From the NCBI GenBank assembly GCA_964058845.1, contig CAXKVR010000668.1, forward strand, positions 1-15,115: a DNA stretch of 15,115 bases. The letters are read 5' to 3'. The notes below the pieces were generated by a model, which saw only the letters and a program-made list of their open reading frames with translations, was not told where the DNA came from and did no database searches. The DNA is from Carex sylvatica (Eukaryota; Streptophyta; Magnoliopsida; Poales; Cyperaceae). Shown here piece by piece: positions 1-8,916 of this stretch. Position 1 is the stretch's first letter. Each line of letters starts with the position of its first letter. A program made the position numbers and the translations under genes.

Positions 1-3000
1 AATTTGGCAGCTATTGCTGACATAACCATGATTCAGATTTTGATTTCAAAATCATTGGGTAATTAGGTATTTTTGCAAACAATTCACATGTGTTACTCTC
101 ATACCAGCCAATATTCTGAAGATTTTTTATATGATATTATTTTCCTTTTTTTTAGGAACTTTTGATCCAGCAAAGAGCATAGGCAAATGGAGGCATGACA
201 CAAACATCATCCGAATTTTCTCCAAGTTGGAAATTTTGATTTACCAGAAGGATATATTTGGAAATCCTGTGCCGGGTTTACACCCATTTGATGCCTGGGT
301 AGTTAAGAAGAGTTCAAACCTCTCTGTACCAATACCAGATCTGAATTTTCAAGAGGTGGCTTTGGGAACCCAGTTGCTTTCCTTCACGGTATCAGAACAA
401 GGAGAATTTTATCTCACGGTTTTTGATGCAGGATTGAGTTTTAGTTCATCACATTTGGTGTATGAATACAAAGTTTTCATAGGTTATTGTGATGGGTCAA
501 AAAGCTTTGCTAACGGGTCAGGTTTAGCCTCATCAACTGCTGGTCGGATGTCGTCTTTCATGGTGTTTTTAACAGACCAGTACAACAACCCTTCTCCAGT
601 CAAGGCAGAAAGGCTTCATGTCCAGTTCATCTCCAGTACAAGTGGTGCTGCTATCCGTCCAATTGTGTTCCCTTTGCGAAATCTAAGCGGTAATTTGCTT
701 TTTTTAGATTGAAGGGGGTTCAATTAATTTTGAGACTCTACAGGGGTTATTTGAAAAAGTGACACCTGTTTTTTAACAGAGGGAGCTCCACCTGCTGCTG
801 CAGAGGGATACTTTTCAAAATCCAAAGACAGATTTCAACACACATTTTCAGGAAGCCATGATCAAACAGTGAGTGGTTTTCTTGATTAGTTTCTCTTTAT
901 CTATGAAAGTTTTTTTCTGTAATTTGTTTTAGAGGTACATAGAAGATGCAGCTTTTGTACTGATTTATACAGTTACACGCATGCTTCTACTTGGGACACA
1001 TAGATATCACTACAGTAATCATCCTATCGGCATTGTTACAAAATAATAAGAGTGAGACTATGCTACATTGCAAAGCGCAGATTGGTCTATACTATGGATT
1101 CGTATCTTTGTTTTAAAGTTCAAATAGTTGATCTGAACTGTTCAACATGATCTTCACATGAAAACGTACGTCTTTACTATATTTTTTGGATAGGTTGAAA
1201 ATCACAATTTTCAAATGATTTTCTAATTTCTAAAAAAATAGTAAATTTTTTTGAAAATGTAAAATTTGGTCTCCAAGAACATGTATAAAAATGTAAAAAT
1301 GTATAATATGGAGATCATGTTGAGCGGTTCAGTTCGACTATTTAAACTTTAGCTAAGTGAAGTTAACCAAGTTAAGGCAGTATATCTCTACACAGAAAAG
1401 TAACCTTGGTTAATTCTCTTCTAGATATTGGGGAACCCTGCAACTCAGGCAAGTGATTTCAATGTTGCATATAACCCCCAAAAATTTGGAGATTACGAGA
1501 TATGGATCTTTTGTGGAAATGTACCGATCAACCATGGTAAACCTTATCTAATGAGAGTTTCTCCAGGTTTAGTTCATTATCTTTTTACATTTTCTCTATA
1601 TTTATATACAGTACTTCTCTGCCAGTATTGAGAGCTTGGTTCCAAATTTTTTTGTTATTTTAGGTATTGTTAATATAGGGAAGTCTACTGTGATAAAATT
1701 CGAAGAAAACGTGAAGATATCAACAAAATCTGAAGTAGTTGTACAACTCCTTGACTCATCCAAGAACCCAATAACTTCATCTGGGTCAAATCTGCGGATG
1801 CAAATCGGAGCAAAGAATGATTCAATCATCACAGCATATCCCTTTACTGAAATGAGCAATGGATTGTATCATGGATACTATGTTGTGAGAGAAATTGGAG
1901 TTTATAATGTATGTGTTTTGTTAGAGGATCATGCTCTATCTCCTTGTCCCTTTGAAGTTCAAGTTCATGAAGGTAATATAACTTGACAAATTTAAAATTT
2001 AAGCAACTATTGCTAAGAAAAATGATTACAAATTTTAGAGTTACAATTTTCTGCATTTGTCTTGAGGGGCATTTCTGTACTTCTGTGGACAATTGAATTT
2101 CACATGTCAACAATAAATTTTGAAGTATTTTGAAAAATCCATTCCATATTTGTGGAATTTTCATTGGTATAATTACTGTGTTTATTCCTAAGGGTATTTT
2201 CGAGAATTACTTCTCTCAATACTAAAAATTACAAATTCTGAATAATGTATTTCGGTTTCCTTTTCCTTCTATCTAGTTATACTTATTTGGAGGTTTCAAA
2301 CTTTCAATACAAAAATTTTCTTTAGTTTGAAGACTATATATGGATAGCAAACCAATATAACTTCTATTTTAGTAAGGATTTGCAAAACAATTGATAAAAA
2401 TTTCATTCAGATAAATATTTCTCTGTGGCCTATGATGATAACATTTCTGTATGGGAGGATGAATCATCTGCTTATGACGTGTTATCCAACGAATATATGG
2501 CAGGAAGAAGAGCTGACATAACTGAGTTTTCAATTGTAAGTATTTCAACCCCTCCCCCAAAATATAAAAAAAAAAAAAAATTAACCATAACAATTGACAA
2601 CAAACCTTAGTTCTCACTATTTTAATTGTTTTGCAGCCTGATCATGGCTCTGTTTTGCGGTATGGAGACTTACTTCGGTACACTCCATACAAGGGGTATT
2701 TTGGGAATGATTTTTTCAACTACACAATTTCTGACAGTAATAAAAACACTGTCACTGGGAATGTATATGTCTCTGTTCTATGCAACCCCCCTCAGTTTTC
2801 TTCACTACCAGCTCAATTAAATGTAACTGAAGAAATGTTCAGCCCCAAATTCTGGTAAGACGTCTTATTATATTTTGAAATTATGTAGTAACTACTGATA
2901 TGAAGTTAGTAATTTCTATTATCTTGCAGTGAATTTGGAAAAATTGAAATGACGTATTCAGATACATATGGAAACATCTCAGTCACAATAAGAGCTCAAT

Positions 3001-5271
3001 CGGGCACAATATTTCTAGCACCAATCTCGATGCAATTTCTTCAACCCACAGGAAGTACAGTTGCTGTGAGTCGAGCTGGTCAGAGTGGAAAGGAGTTGAT
3101 CTTAGCTGGCCAAGTAGAGACGATCAATTCTGCTCTGCAATCTGTCCAGTATCTCGGGTAATATTCCTTATTTTCTACAAATTAGATATGATCCCCAGTT
3201 TGTCATTGTATAAGTGTTCTGAGCTTACTACATTTTCTTTTGTTTAGTTATAATGTTATATACTTATATGTTTCTCACTGTTCTCCATTATTTCAATTTT
3301 TACCAGAAAAGAAAATTTCTACGGAAACGACACAGTTTTCCTCTATGCAATGAATAATAACGGAGTGAAAGAAGCTTACTTCTCGGTTTTAGTTGAGCCT
3401 GTTAATGATCCCCCGATTGTGCACGCACCCAAGTCCATATTTCTTGGAGGGAAGGAATCGAGTGACGGATTTCAAATTTTCGACAAGCACAGAGACACAT
3501 TTGAGTTTTCAATCCTTGACCCAGATATTTTAAACTTTCCTGGTAATTAATCATCATAGCATTTAGGTAAATCAAGGGCATGCTTTTTTCTTCAGCAATC
3601 ATCCCTTAAACTATATGAAATCATCTCGAGTGAGGCAATGGTACTATGCATAGCACATAATGGTCCGTACTATGGATCAATATTTTCATTTTTAAAGTCT
3701 AAACAATCGATCCAGACCGTTCAATATGATGTCTATATAAAAATGTAACTGTAAATCAAATTTTATATTTTGTATAATTTTTTTACTATTTTTTTTAGAA
3801 AGGTTAAAAATCACTTGATCTAAAAATTCTAGACCATTCAAAATTAGTGATTTTCTACCAATCTAAAAAAATAGCAAAAAAAAAAATTCTTAAAAATGTA
3901 AAATTTAGTCTGTGAGTACATTTTCATATGAAGACCACATTGAATGATTCAGATCGACTATTTGGACTTTAGAAACTAAAATATTGATCCATGGTACAAC
4001 TGTGCTATGCAAAGTACCATAGCCTCAATCATCTATGTGAAGTACAGTTCCTTTGATACAGATACATCCATTAAATTGAAAAAAAAAATAGATGGACTGA
4101 TGTGTAATTTTCTACTACTTCAGGGAACAAATCTGATTTTATGCTGATACTTTCCTTGGAAGTAGATGAGGGAGAACTAATGGCAACATTACCAGTTAGC
4201 CTTATCGGCTCAGCTGAGTTTAAATCGCAATACCGAAAAGTGTGGCAGTTGTTACAGACTTATGTGACTATTTCTAATAATTTTGTTCTCAAAGGAAAAG
4301 GAATCAGATTTCGAGGGACCCACCTTGACTGTAACAATGCATTGCAGCGACTATATTATAAGGTAATCTTTATTATGTGAAGTCGCTGTGAAACTACTCA
4401 AATACTGGTGAAGTTTGAACTGTTTACTGGTAGTTAATTGAAAAACTCAATTTTGTATTAAAAAAAGCTGAATAGTAGATGTCCATAAAATGATCAATTT
4501 GCTTGCTATATTTTTCTTCACATGCAGAGTGCAAATCACGAAGCAGTTTTAACAGTAATTGTGAATGACTTGGGAAATTACGGGTGCTACCCTGATTGTG
4601 TGAAGATGAGAACATCACCTCTCTCAACACAGGTTTCAATCCATCTGAACAAAAGAAGGCCAACTAGTTCAACCCGAACTTTTTGTAAGAGCTTACATAA
4701 CATAACATCTCCCTATGTGGCCACTGTTCTTTTAATTTCATACTTCTATTTTGTTCTTGGTTTGAATTTGTTTACATGATCTTTTTTACAGTGATAGTAT
4801 GTGCCATCATAACTGAGATACTGATGATGATTGTGCTCGGTGGAGTGCTTTTGTTTTTCATTTGCCGGTGCATGAACGATCTTTACGGAAAGAGAAAGGA
4901 TTCTGATGGAAGTGCAACATCATCTCCATCAGATGAAAATTCAAGGCGACAAAATGTGAGGCTCTCTTTTTTCATTCTTTCCACATATACTGGTACCAAA
5001 TGATTAACATATCTACTTATGCAGATGGGTTCCCCTGGAATTCAGCATATGATACATCCATTTGCAAGTTCCTTCCCGGTTCGACAAAGGTATGTATTGT
5101 ATGTGACAAAAGAAAATAATTTAATGAAATATGACCAGTAAAAGCATGTTATCTCAGTTAAATATCTTTTGTTTTTTTTGTTTTAGGTCACGTAGAGGTT
5201 TCAATGATGAAGTCCCAGGCATGGTTGAACTTCAACCCATCTCACCACTTTCTATTGCAAAAGATTGCTAA
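1..5271 (+). CDS. GEX2: GEX2-like sperm membrane adhesion protein (GAMETE EXPRESSED 2), 3' part, 14 exons
   Basis: Exons read from the sequence: 1-58, 156-689, 780-868, 1425-1566, 1664-1972, 2411-2535, 2637-2854, 2930-3157, 3307-3542, 4124-4362, 4528-4684, 4792-4955, 5025-5089 and 5187-5271. Every junction has GT-AG ends and matching phases, giving 882 residues plus TAA. The 5' end is outside the window. Filamin/Ig-like repeats occupy about residues 30-377, with motifs such as DQYNNP and GLYHGYY and strand endings of the CPFEVQV type. A bacterial-Ig/cadherin-like module follows at about 385-465 (VWEDES, PDHGSVL, LLRYTP, GNDFFNYTISD). Further beta-rich segments include EPVNDPP near 610 and a Cys pair (NYGCYPDC) near 744. 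One membrane helix sits at about 779-802 (exon 4792-4955), followed by a basic stop-transfer (RKR) and a tail of about 75 residues. Arabidopsis GEX2 is known as a sperm-surface protein needed for gamete attachment; the assignment here rests on domain order and motif resemblance. The least certain points are exon 1-58 and the donor at 1566. Confidence 0.88.
1050..1360. mobile_element. Degenerate foldback MITE in a GEX2 intron (copy 1)
   Basis: This lies inside the 556-bp intron 869-1424. The left end, starting GAGTGAGACTATG, resembles the left end of the element at 3627-4026, and the internal order of words is the same (ACTATGGAT, AAAGTTCAAATAGTTGATCTG, GTTCAACATGAT). The right half is an imperfect reverse complement of the left half: CTATTTAAACTTTAG near 1338-1352 pairs with TTTAAAGTTCAAATAG near 1112-1128. 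The right terminal repeat is missing or unrecognisable, so the right boundary is approximate. No coding capacity is visible. Family assignment is inferred from resemblance to the better-preserved copy. Confidence 0.6.
3627..4026. mobile_element. Foldback MITE, hAT-like, in a GEX2 intron (copy 2)
   Basis: The element is about 400 bp, inside intron 3543-4123. The 26-bp ends at 3633-3658 (GAGGCAATGGTACTATGCAT...) and 4001-4026 are inverted repeats with two mismatches. The inverted similarity continues inward through most of each half (GGATCAATATTTT at 3679-3691 against AAAATATTGATCC at 3978-3990), so the transcript could fold into one long hairpin. An 8-bp direct repeat AATCATCT flanks it at 3619-3626 and 4027-4034, the size expected for hAT superfamily target duplication. 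The left end has five extra bases (CGAGT) before the symmetrical part, so the exact terminus is uncertain. No coding capacity. Confidence 0.78.
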
Positions 5272-5387
5272 TATTAATGTTTTGAAACATTGTTGTTACT
5301 TTGTTTTGGTCAATTATTTTATGCAAATTATGATATTTCCTTAGAAACAACTCAGAAATACTGAACGCAATATATCAAGTTGAATTT

Positions 5388-5393
5388 AATAAA
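5388..5393 (+). terminator. Candidate poly(A) signal of GEX2
   Basis: A canonical AATAAA lies about 117 bp after the GEX2 stop codon, in the 344-bp gap between the convergent GEX2 and RPS17 genes. The position suits a plant near-upstream element. I see no equally clear AATAAA on the minus strand for RPS17 in the same gap; its 3' UTR probably overlaps this interval. Confidence 0.45.
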
Positions 5394-5615
5394 CCAGGTA
5401 GTAAAAGATCTTTCAATTTACCAGAAAAGTGAATTTTACAAAGACGACATCCTTCCAATAGAAATCACCATTGTCGATTTGTCCAGTGCAAAACACTTAT
5501 TCAAAATGTAAGAAAACATAATTTCTCTCAGCAATTCAACTTATAAAAGAAACATAATCTGAGCTACTTTCTCCTTTCTACCAAAAAAGTAACCAAAAGT
5601 TCATCTTAACTAGTC

Positions 5616-7559
5616 TCAAGAAGATGGGTGAGAAGTAACTCCAGCTGCACCTGCTCCCGTAACTGGAGTTGCAGTAGGTGAAGGAGGGGTATAGATTTTA
5701 GCTCTACGAAGGATTTCAGCCACGACAAAGTGTTTTCTCTTGCTCAATGGCCTTGAATTATCCAATCTAACCTGGAGAAAATAAAATCGACATATTTGTT
5801 TTCTTTAAACAAAGCATATTAAATTATAATTTTGTTGCTAATTACCCATTATCTTAATTATATCTCATACCAATTATTTACCTAAGGTGAATGCATTCTG
5901 GTTCAATTTAGGATTCTGAGTACAAATAACAGTAGCCAGAGACTCGAACGGGTCAATCAAACTCACAGACTTGGGTTGCAGGTCAATAAATTACATTTGA
6001 AAACAAAATTCAAATAAAAAGAGAAAGCAATTATCCTTTCTTTGTTCTCCACATGCAATTCTGATTTTATCACGCTAAAACGGCTTTGTTTCACCCAAAT
6101 TGCCCCTGAAATTAGATTTTTGTTTGTGGAATCCTATAATCTCTTCTTTAAGCTAAAACCAATATCAGACTTGACTGACTCCAAATGTTACAGAGTTAGC
6201 AAAGAAAGTTGTCCAATTCAAAATATTTTCAAAGGGATATATTGTTAAAGTATACAGCAACACCATTCCATTACCAGAAAAATCATATTGTTCAGCTTTC
6301 TGTATTTGTTAGTATTTCTTTTACATCAAGTTAATTACAAAAAAAGGAGAGATCACAACAAAGTTCCTTCAAAATAGAAAAAAAGCAACATTTCTATGGG
6401 ACCAAAATGGAACTTTGATATAATTGACAGATATGCGAATTCAGGAAAAACCCTAACCAAATAGTCCAACCAAATTGTAGAATTTGAGGACACAAACTGA
6501 AAATTCATGTAACCAAGCAAGAATCCTGAAAATTTGCACAAAATTTTAAATTTTCTCCTCTAAAGTTTCTATTTTTTTGCAAAAATTGTTACTATTAATC
6601 TTCCTTATAAAAACAAATTACAGGACATTTATTTACCCAACCCCCCAATCTCAATTTTCTAATTCCACCCTTGTCAATCAAACTAACTTCAATGGGGCAG
6701 CAACCCAACTTTATTCCTAGGACCAATATAAGAAATATGGGAGTTCAGGGACCAATACGAAAAATACTACTCCAAACAATAACCAATTCCACATTTGTGA
6801 ATTCAGGAAAAACCTAAATTGTAGAATTTGAGGATACAAACAGTACCTGAAAATTCATGTAACCAAACAAGAATCCTGAAAATTTGCACAAAATTTTCAT
6901 TTTCTCCTCTAAAGTTTCTAATTTTTGCAAGAATTTCTTACTATTAACTCTCCTTATAAAAACAAATTACAGGACATTTATTTACCCAACTCCCCAATCT
7001 CAATTTTCTAATTCCACCCTTGTCAATCACACTAACTTCAATGGGGCAACAACCCAACTTTATTCCAAGGACCAATATAAGAAATATGGGAGTTCAGGGA
7101 CCCATACCAAAAATACTACTCCAAAACAATAGCCAATTCCAGATTTGTGAATTCAGGAAAAACCCAAATTGTAGAATTTGAGGATACAAAACAGTACCTG
7201 AAAATTCATGTAACAAAACAAGAATCCTGAAAATTTACACAAATTTTCAGTTTTCTCCTCTAAAGTTTATAATTTTTGCAAGAATTTTGACTATTAACCC
7301 TCATAAAAACAAATTACAAGAACCCAACTTTATTCCAAGGACGAATATGAGAAATGTGGGAGTTGAGGGACCGAAGTGAGAAGAGAAAGAAAAGGACCTG
7401 ATCGCCGATGTTGCAATCGTTGTTCTCGTCGTGAGCCATGAATTTGGAAGTGCGCTTGACGTAGCGGTTGTAGAGCTTGTTGTGGAAGAGCCGATCCACC
7501 GCCACCACCACCGACTTTTGCATCTTGTTTGACACCACTATCCCCACCACATTCTTCAT
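5616..7559 (-). CDS. RPS17: Small ribosomal subunit protein uS17, organellar (probably mitochondrial) type, two exons
   Basis: Exon 1 is 7559 down to 7398 (54 codons) and exon 2 is 5771 down to 5616 (51 codons plus TGA); the protein is 105 residues. The intron (7397-5772) reads GT...AG on the minus strand in phase 0, after residues IGDQ. The product has the bacterial S17 OB-fold pattern: [18 protein letters not shown] (residues 6-23), the [15 protein letters not shown] region (33-47), then [18 protein letters not shown] across the splice junction. It binds 16S-type rRNA early in small-subunit assembly. There is no N-terminal extension before the conserved core, as expected for the plant mitochondrial form; plastid S17 normally carries a transit peptide. 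The last 25 or so residues, rich in Pro, Thr, Gly and Ala, are a plant-type tail. It is transcribed toward GEX2. The compartment is an inference. Confidence 0.93.
6437..7374. repeat. Three tandem copies of a ~350-bp unit inside the RPS17 intron
   Basis: Copies start at GAATTCAGGAAAAA: 6437, 6799 and 7149, giving periods of 362 and 350 bp. Copies 1 and 2 look highly similar by eye. Copy 3 lacks about 78 bp relative to copy 2 (the part matching 6973-7050) and its similarity stops near 7374, only about 24 bp from exon 1 of RPS17. Copies 2 and 3 contain ACAGTACCTG, which reads on the minus strand as CAGGTACTGT, a plausible unused splice donor; copy 1 lacks the AGTACC. No terminal inverted repeats or coding frame are visible, so local tandem duplication is more likely than transposition. 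Confidence 0.85.
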
Positions 7560-7621
7560 CTCTCTCTCTTTCTCTCTTTCTCTGCCTCTTCAATCGAAGA
7601 AGGGTTTTTCCAAGGGTTTCC
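7560..7621 (-). promoter_or_regulatory. RPS17 5' leader: GA-rich tract and AAACCCT-type boxes
   Basis: On the minus strand the start codon at 7559 is preceded directly by an almost pure GA tract (7590-7560). Upstream of it lie two AAACCCTT boxes (minus strand of 7612-7621 and 7600-7610) related to the plant telo-box AAACCCTAA, which is common in promoters of translation-machinery genes. I see no clear TATA box or TGGGCY site II element. The transcription start is not defined. Confidence 0.5.
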
Positions 7622-7627
7622 GACCTG

Positions 7628-7808
7628 AATTCATATCACCTAAGGTAAGGTAACAGAGTATTTAGGTTTAGATCCAAACCGTTGAATAGTAATCTGCACG
7701 AATATTAAAGGAACCTCTTGAATTTCTCCTCGGGGCGGATTGATCCGGATTCTGATCGGACGGTTGATATATAAACAAAATATTCAGTTACCTCATAGGA
7801 TATGAATT
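7628..7808. mobile_element. MITE family A, copy 1, upstream of RPS17
   Basis: This is a segment of about 181 bp with imperfect inverted ends: AATTCATATC followed by AAGGTAACAGAGTATTT on the left, and AATATTCAGTTACCTCATAG followed by GATATGAATT on the right. It begins about 70 bp upstream of the RPS17 ATG, so it may overlap the promoter. No coding capacity and no clear target-site duplication; the superfamily is not assigned. Confidence 0.55.
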
Positions 7809-7824
7809 GGGTGGCCGATTTTCA

Positions 7825-8003
7825 GAGTGCGTGTCCTCTGAGATATCTCAACTTTTGCGTGACCGACGTGTCCGGTGCTTATTCGGGAGTGATGTAGGGG
7901 GTCAGTATTATGTGTGCTTTGCGATTCGTGCAAAACGTATTTAAACGGTTAGAATTTTCCAGAAAGTGACGCAAAGTTTGAGATATCTCAGAGGATACGA
8001 ATT
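7825..8003. mobile_element. MULE-like MITE (family B)
   Basis: This 179-bp element has inverted ends over roughly 33 bp: 7831-7863 begins GTGTCCTCTGAGATATCTCA, and 7966-7998 is its reverse complement with a few mismatches. It is flanked by a perfect 10-bp direct repeat CCGATTTTCA (7815-7824 and 8004-8013); 9-11 bp is the Mutator superfamily target-duplication size. Removing the element and one repeat gives a continuous sequence, as expected of an insertion. No coding capacity. Confidence 0.72.
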
Positions 8004-8041
8004 CCGATTTTCAAGGGTTTCCGATGAATCTGAATTCATAC

Positions 8042-8220
8042 TAGCTAATTAGAAAGCAAATCTGATGCGATTCTACAGGATTGCAAGATTATGCGATTTA
8101 AATTTCAATCCTTTATTTATTAGATTGTACGAATTTAAAAAAAAAAAAATTTGTGTACGAATCTCAAAATATATAAACGGTTGAGATTGGAATCGCAGCA
8201 GATTTATTTCCAGCTAATTA
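8042..8220. mobile_element. MITE family C, nested in family A copy 2
   Basis: The left end (TAGCTAATTAG, then AAATCTGATGCGATTC) is the imperfect reverse complement of the right end (GAATCGCAGCAGATTT, then CCAGCTAATTAG). It lies exactly where family A copy 2 should pass from its outer arm (GAATTCATAC) to GGTAACAG, so it appears to have inserted there. TAATTA is palindromic, which hides the exact boundaries and target duplication. No coding capacity. Confidence 0.55.
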
Positions 8221-8335
8221 GGTAACAGAATATTTATATTTAGATCCAAACTGGTTGATCATAATCTGCACCAAGAATAAAGGGCCTCATGCATTTCATG
8301 TATAAAGAGAAATATTCTGTTACCTTAGAGAATAT
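8221..8335. mobile_element. MITE family A, copy 2 (interrupted)
   Basis: GGTAACAGAATATTT at 8221-8235 and its exact reverse complement at 8310-8324 form perfect 15-bp inner inverted repeats. The right outer arm continues as TTAGAGAATATGATT. Between them, TTTAGATCCAAAC and TAATCTGCAC match copy 1. The left outer arm is displaced to about 8031-8040 by the family C insertion. Confidence 0.6.
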
Positions 8336-8416
8336 GATTTAGGGATGGATTTAAAATCTTAAATCATAACGGGTTGAGACACTAATTCTTCGAACATTAT
8401 ATGCATTATGTAGTGT

Positions 8417-8916
8417 TAGGGGTGTAAACGAGCTGGGCCTTAGCTTGGCTCGTTTATTTTGGCTTGAGCCTGAACTAAACGAGCTGGACCTAGGTCATCC
8501 GAGCCAAAAACTCTTGACTCGCTCGTGATAAGCCAGCCTGAGCTAGCTCGCTGGACTTTATTGAACTACTATTATACAAATTCAAAAATATAAAAATAAG
8601 AAAGCTCATTTACAAAAATTAAGAAATCGTCCAGCAGACACATCTTCAAGCAACTGAAACCCATATCCTTTCTTCACATACCAAAAATACATCAATTTTG
8701 CATAATTACGCCTTTGAAAATGAAATTAGATTTAAAATTATACAGGGCTAAACCCTAAACCCACTATATCTTAACGAGCCGAGCTGATCCTTAGCTCAAC
8801 TCGTTTATTTTGGCTTGAGCCTGAACCGAGCTGGCTCGTTAACAGCTCGGTCGACTACCGAGTGAGCTGTTAGCGAGCGAATTAGAGTCGAGCCACAAGC
8901 TTTTTTGACAGCCCTA
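8417..8916. mobile_element. hAT-like non-autonomous element, 500 bp
   Basis: The ends TTAGGGGTGTAAACGAG (8416-8432) and, read inward from the right, TTAGGGCTGTCAAAAAAG form short inverted repeats. Flanking octamers TGTAGTGT (8409-8416) and AGTAGTGT (8917-8924) agree at 7 of 8 positions, consistent with hAT target duplication. The interior is unusually rich in GAGCT/GCTCG words compared with the surrounding AT-rich DNA. It also contains a long internal direct repeat near 8450-8477 and 8800-8827 (shared core TCGTTTATTTTGGCTTGAGC). No transposase frame is visible. Confidence 0.7.

Larger units (their letters stand above)
7609..8335. repeat. Duplicated promoter-proximal segment carrying MITE family A
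   Basis: The word CAAGGGTTTCCGA followed by TGAATTCATA occurs at 7611-7635 and again at 8012-8040. After each copy comes GGTAACAGAGTATTT or GGTAACAGAATATTT (7649-7663 and 8221-8235) and then TTTAGATCCAAAC. Removing the elements interpreted as later insertions (7825-8003 and about 8042-8220) leaves a tandem duplication with a period near 215 bp. Inferred order: family A present, tandem duplication, then insertion of the other two elements. Confidence 0.6.

Noticed and set aside
131..155. Methionine and hydrophobic stretch (MILFSFFL) at the start of the 131-712 open frame, resembling a signal peptide start
   Set aside because: It is the translated polypyrimidine tract and acceptor (TTTTTTTTAG at 155) of an intron; the real exon starts at 156 and joins an upstream exon in phase 1.
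5935..5995. tRNA-like B-box (minus strand GTTCGAGTC) in the RPS17 intron, possible SINE
   Set aside because: I could find no matching A-box at the expected distance, no poly(A) tail and no target duplication.
6884..7132. 82-codon open frame on the plus strand
   Set aside because: It lies wholly inside tandem copy 2 of the RPS17 intron, has low-complexity content and no family resemblance.
7330..7593. Alternative minus-strand frame across RPS17 exon 1
   Set aside because: It is a shifted-frame shadow of the S17 exon, with an Arg/Glu-rich start that comes from the GA-rich leader.
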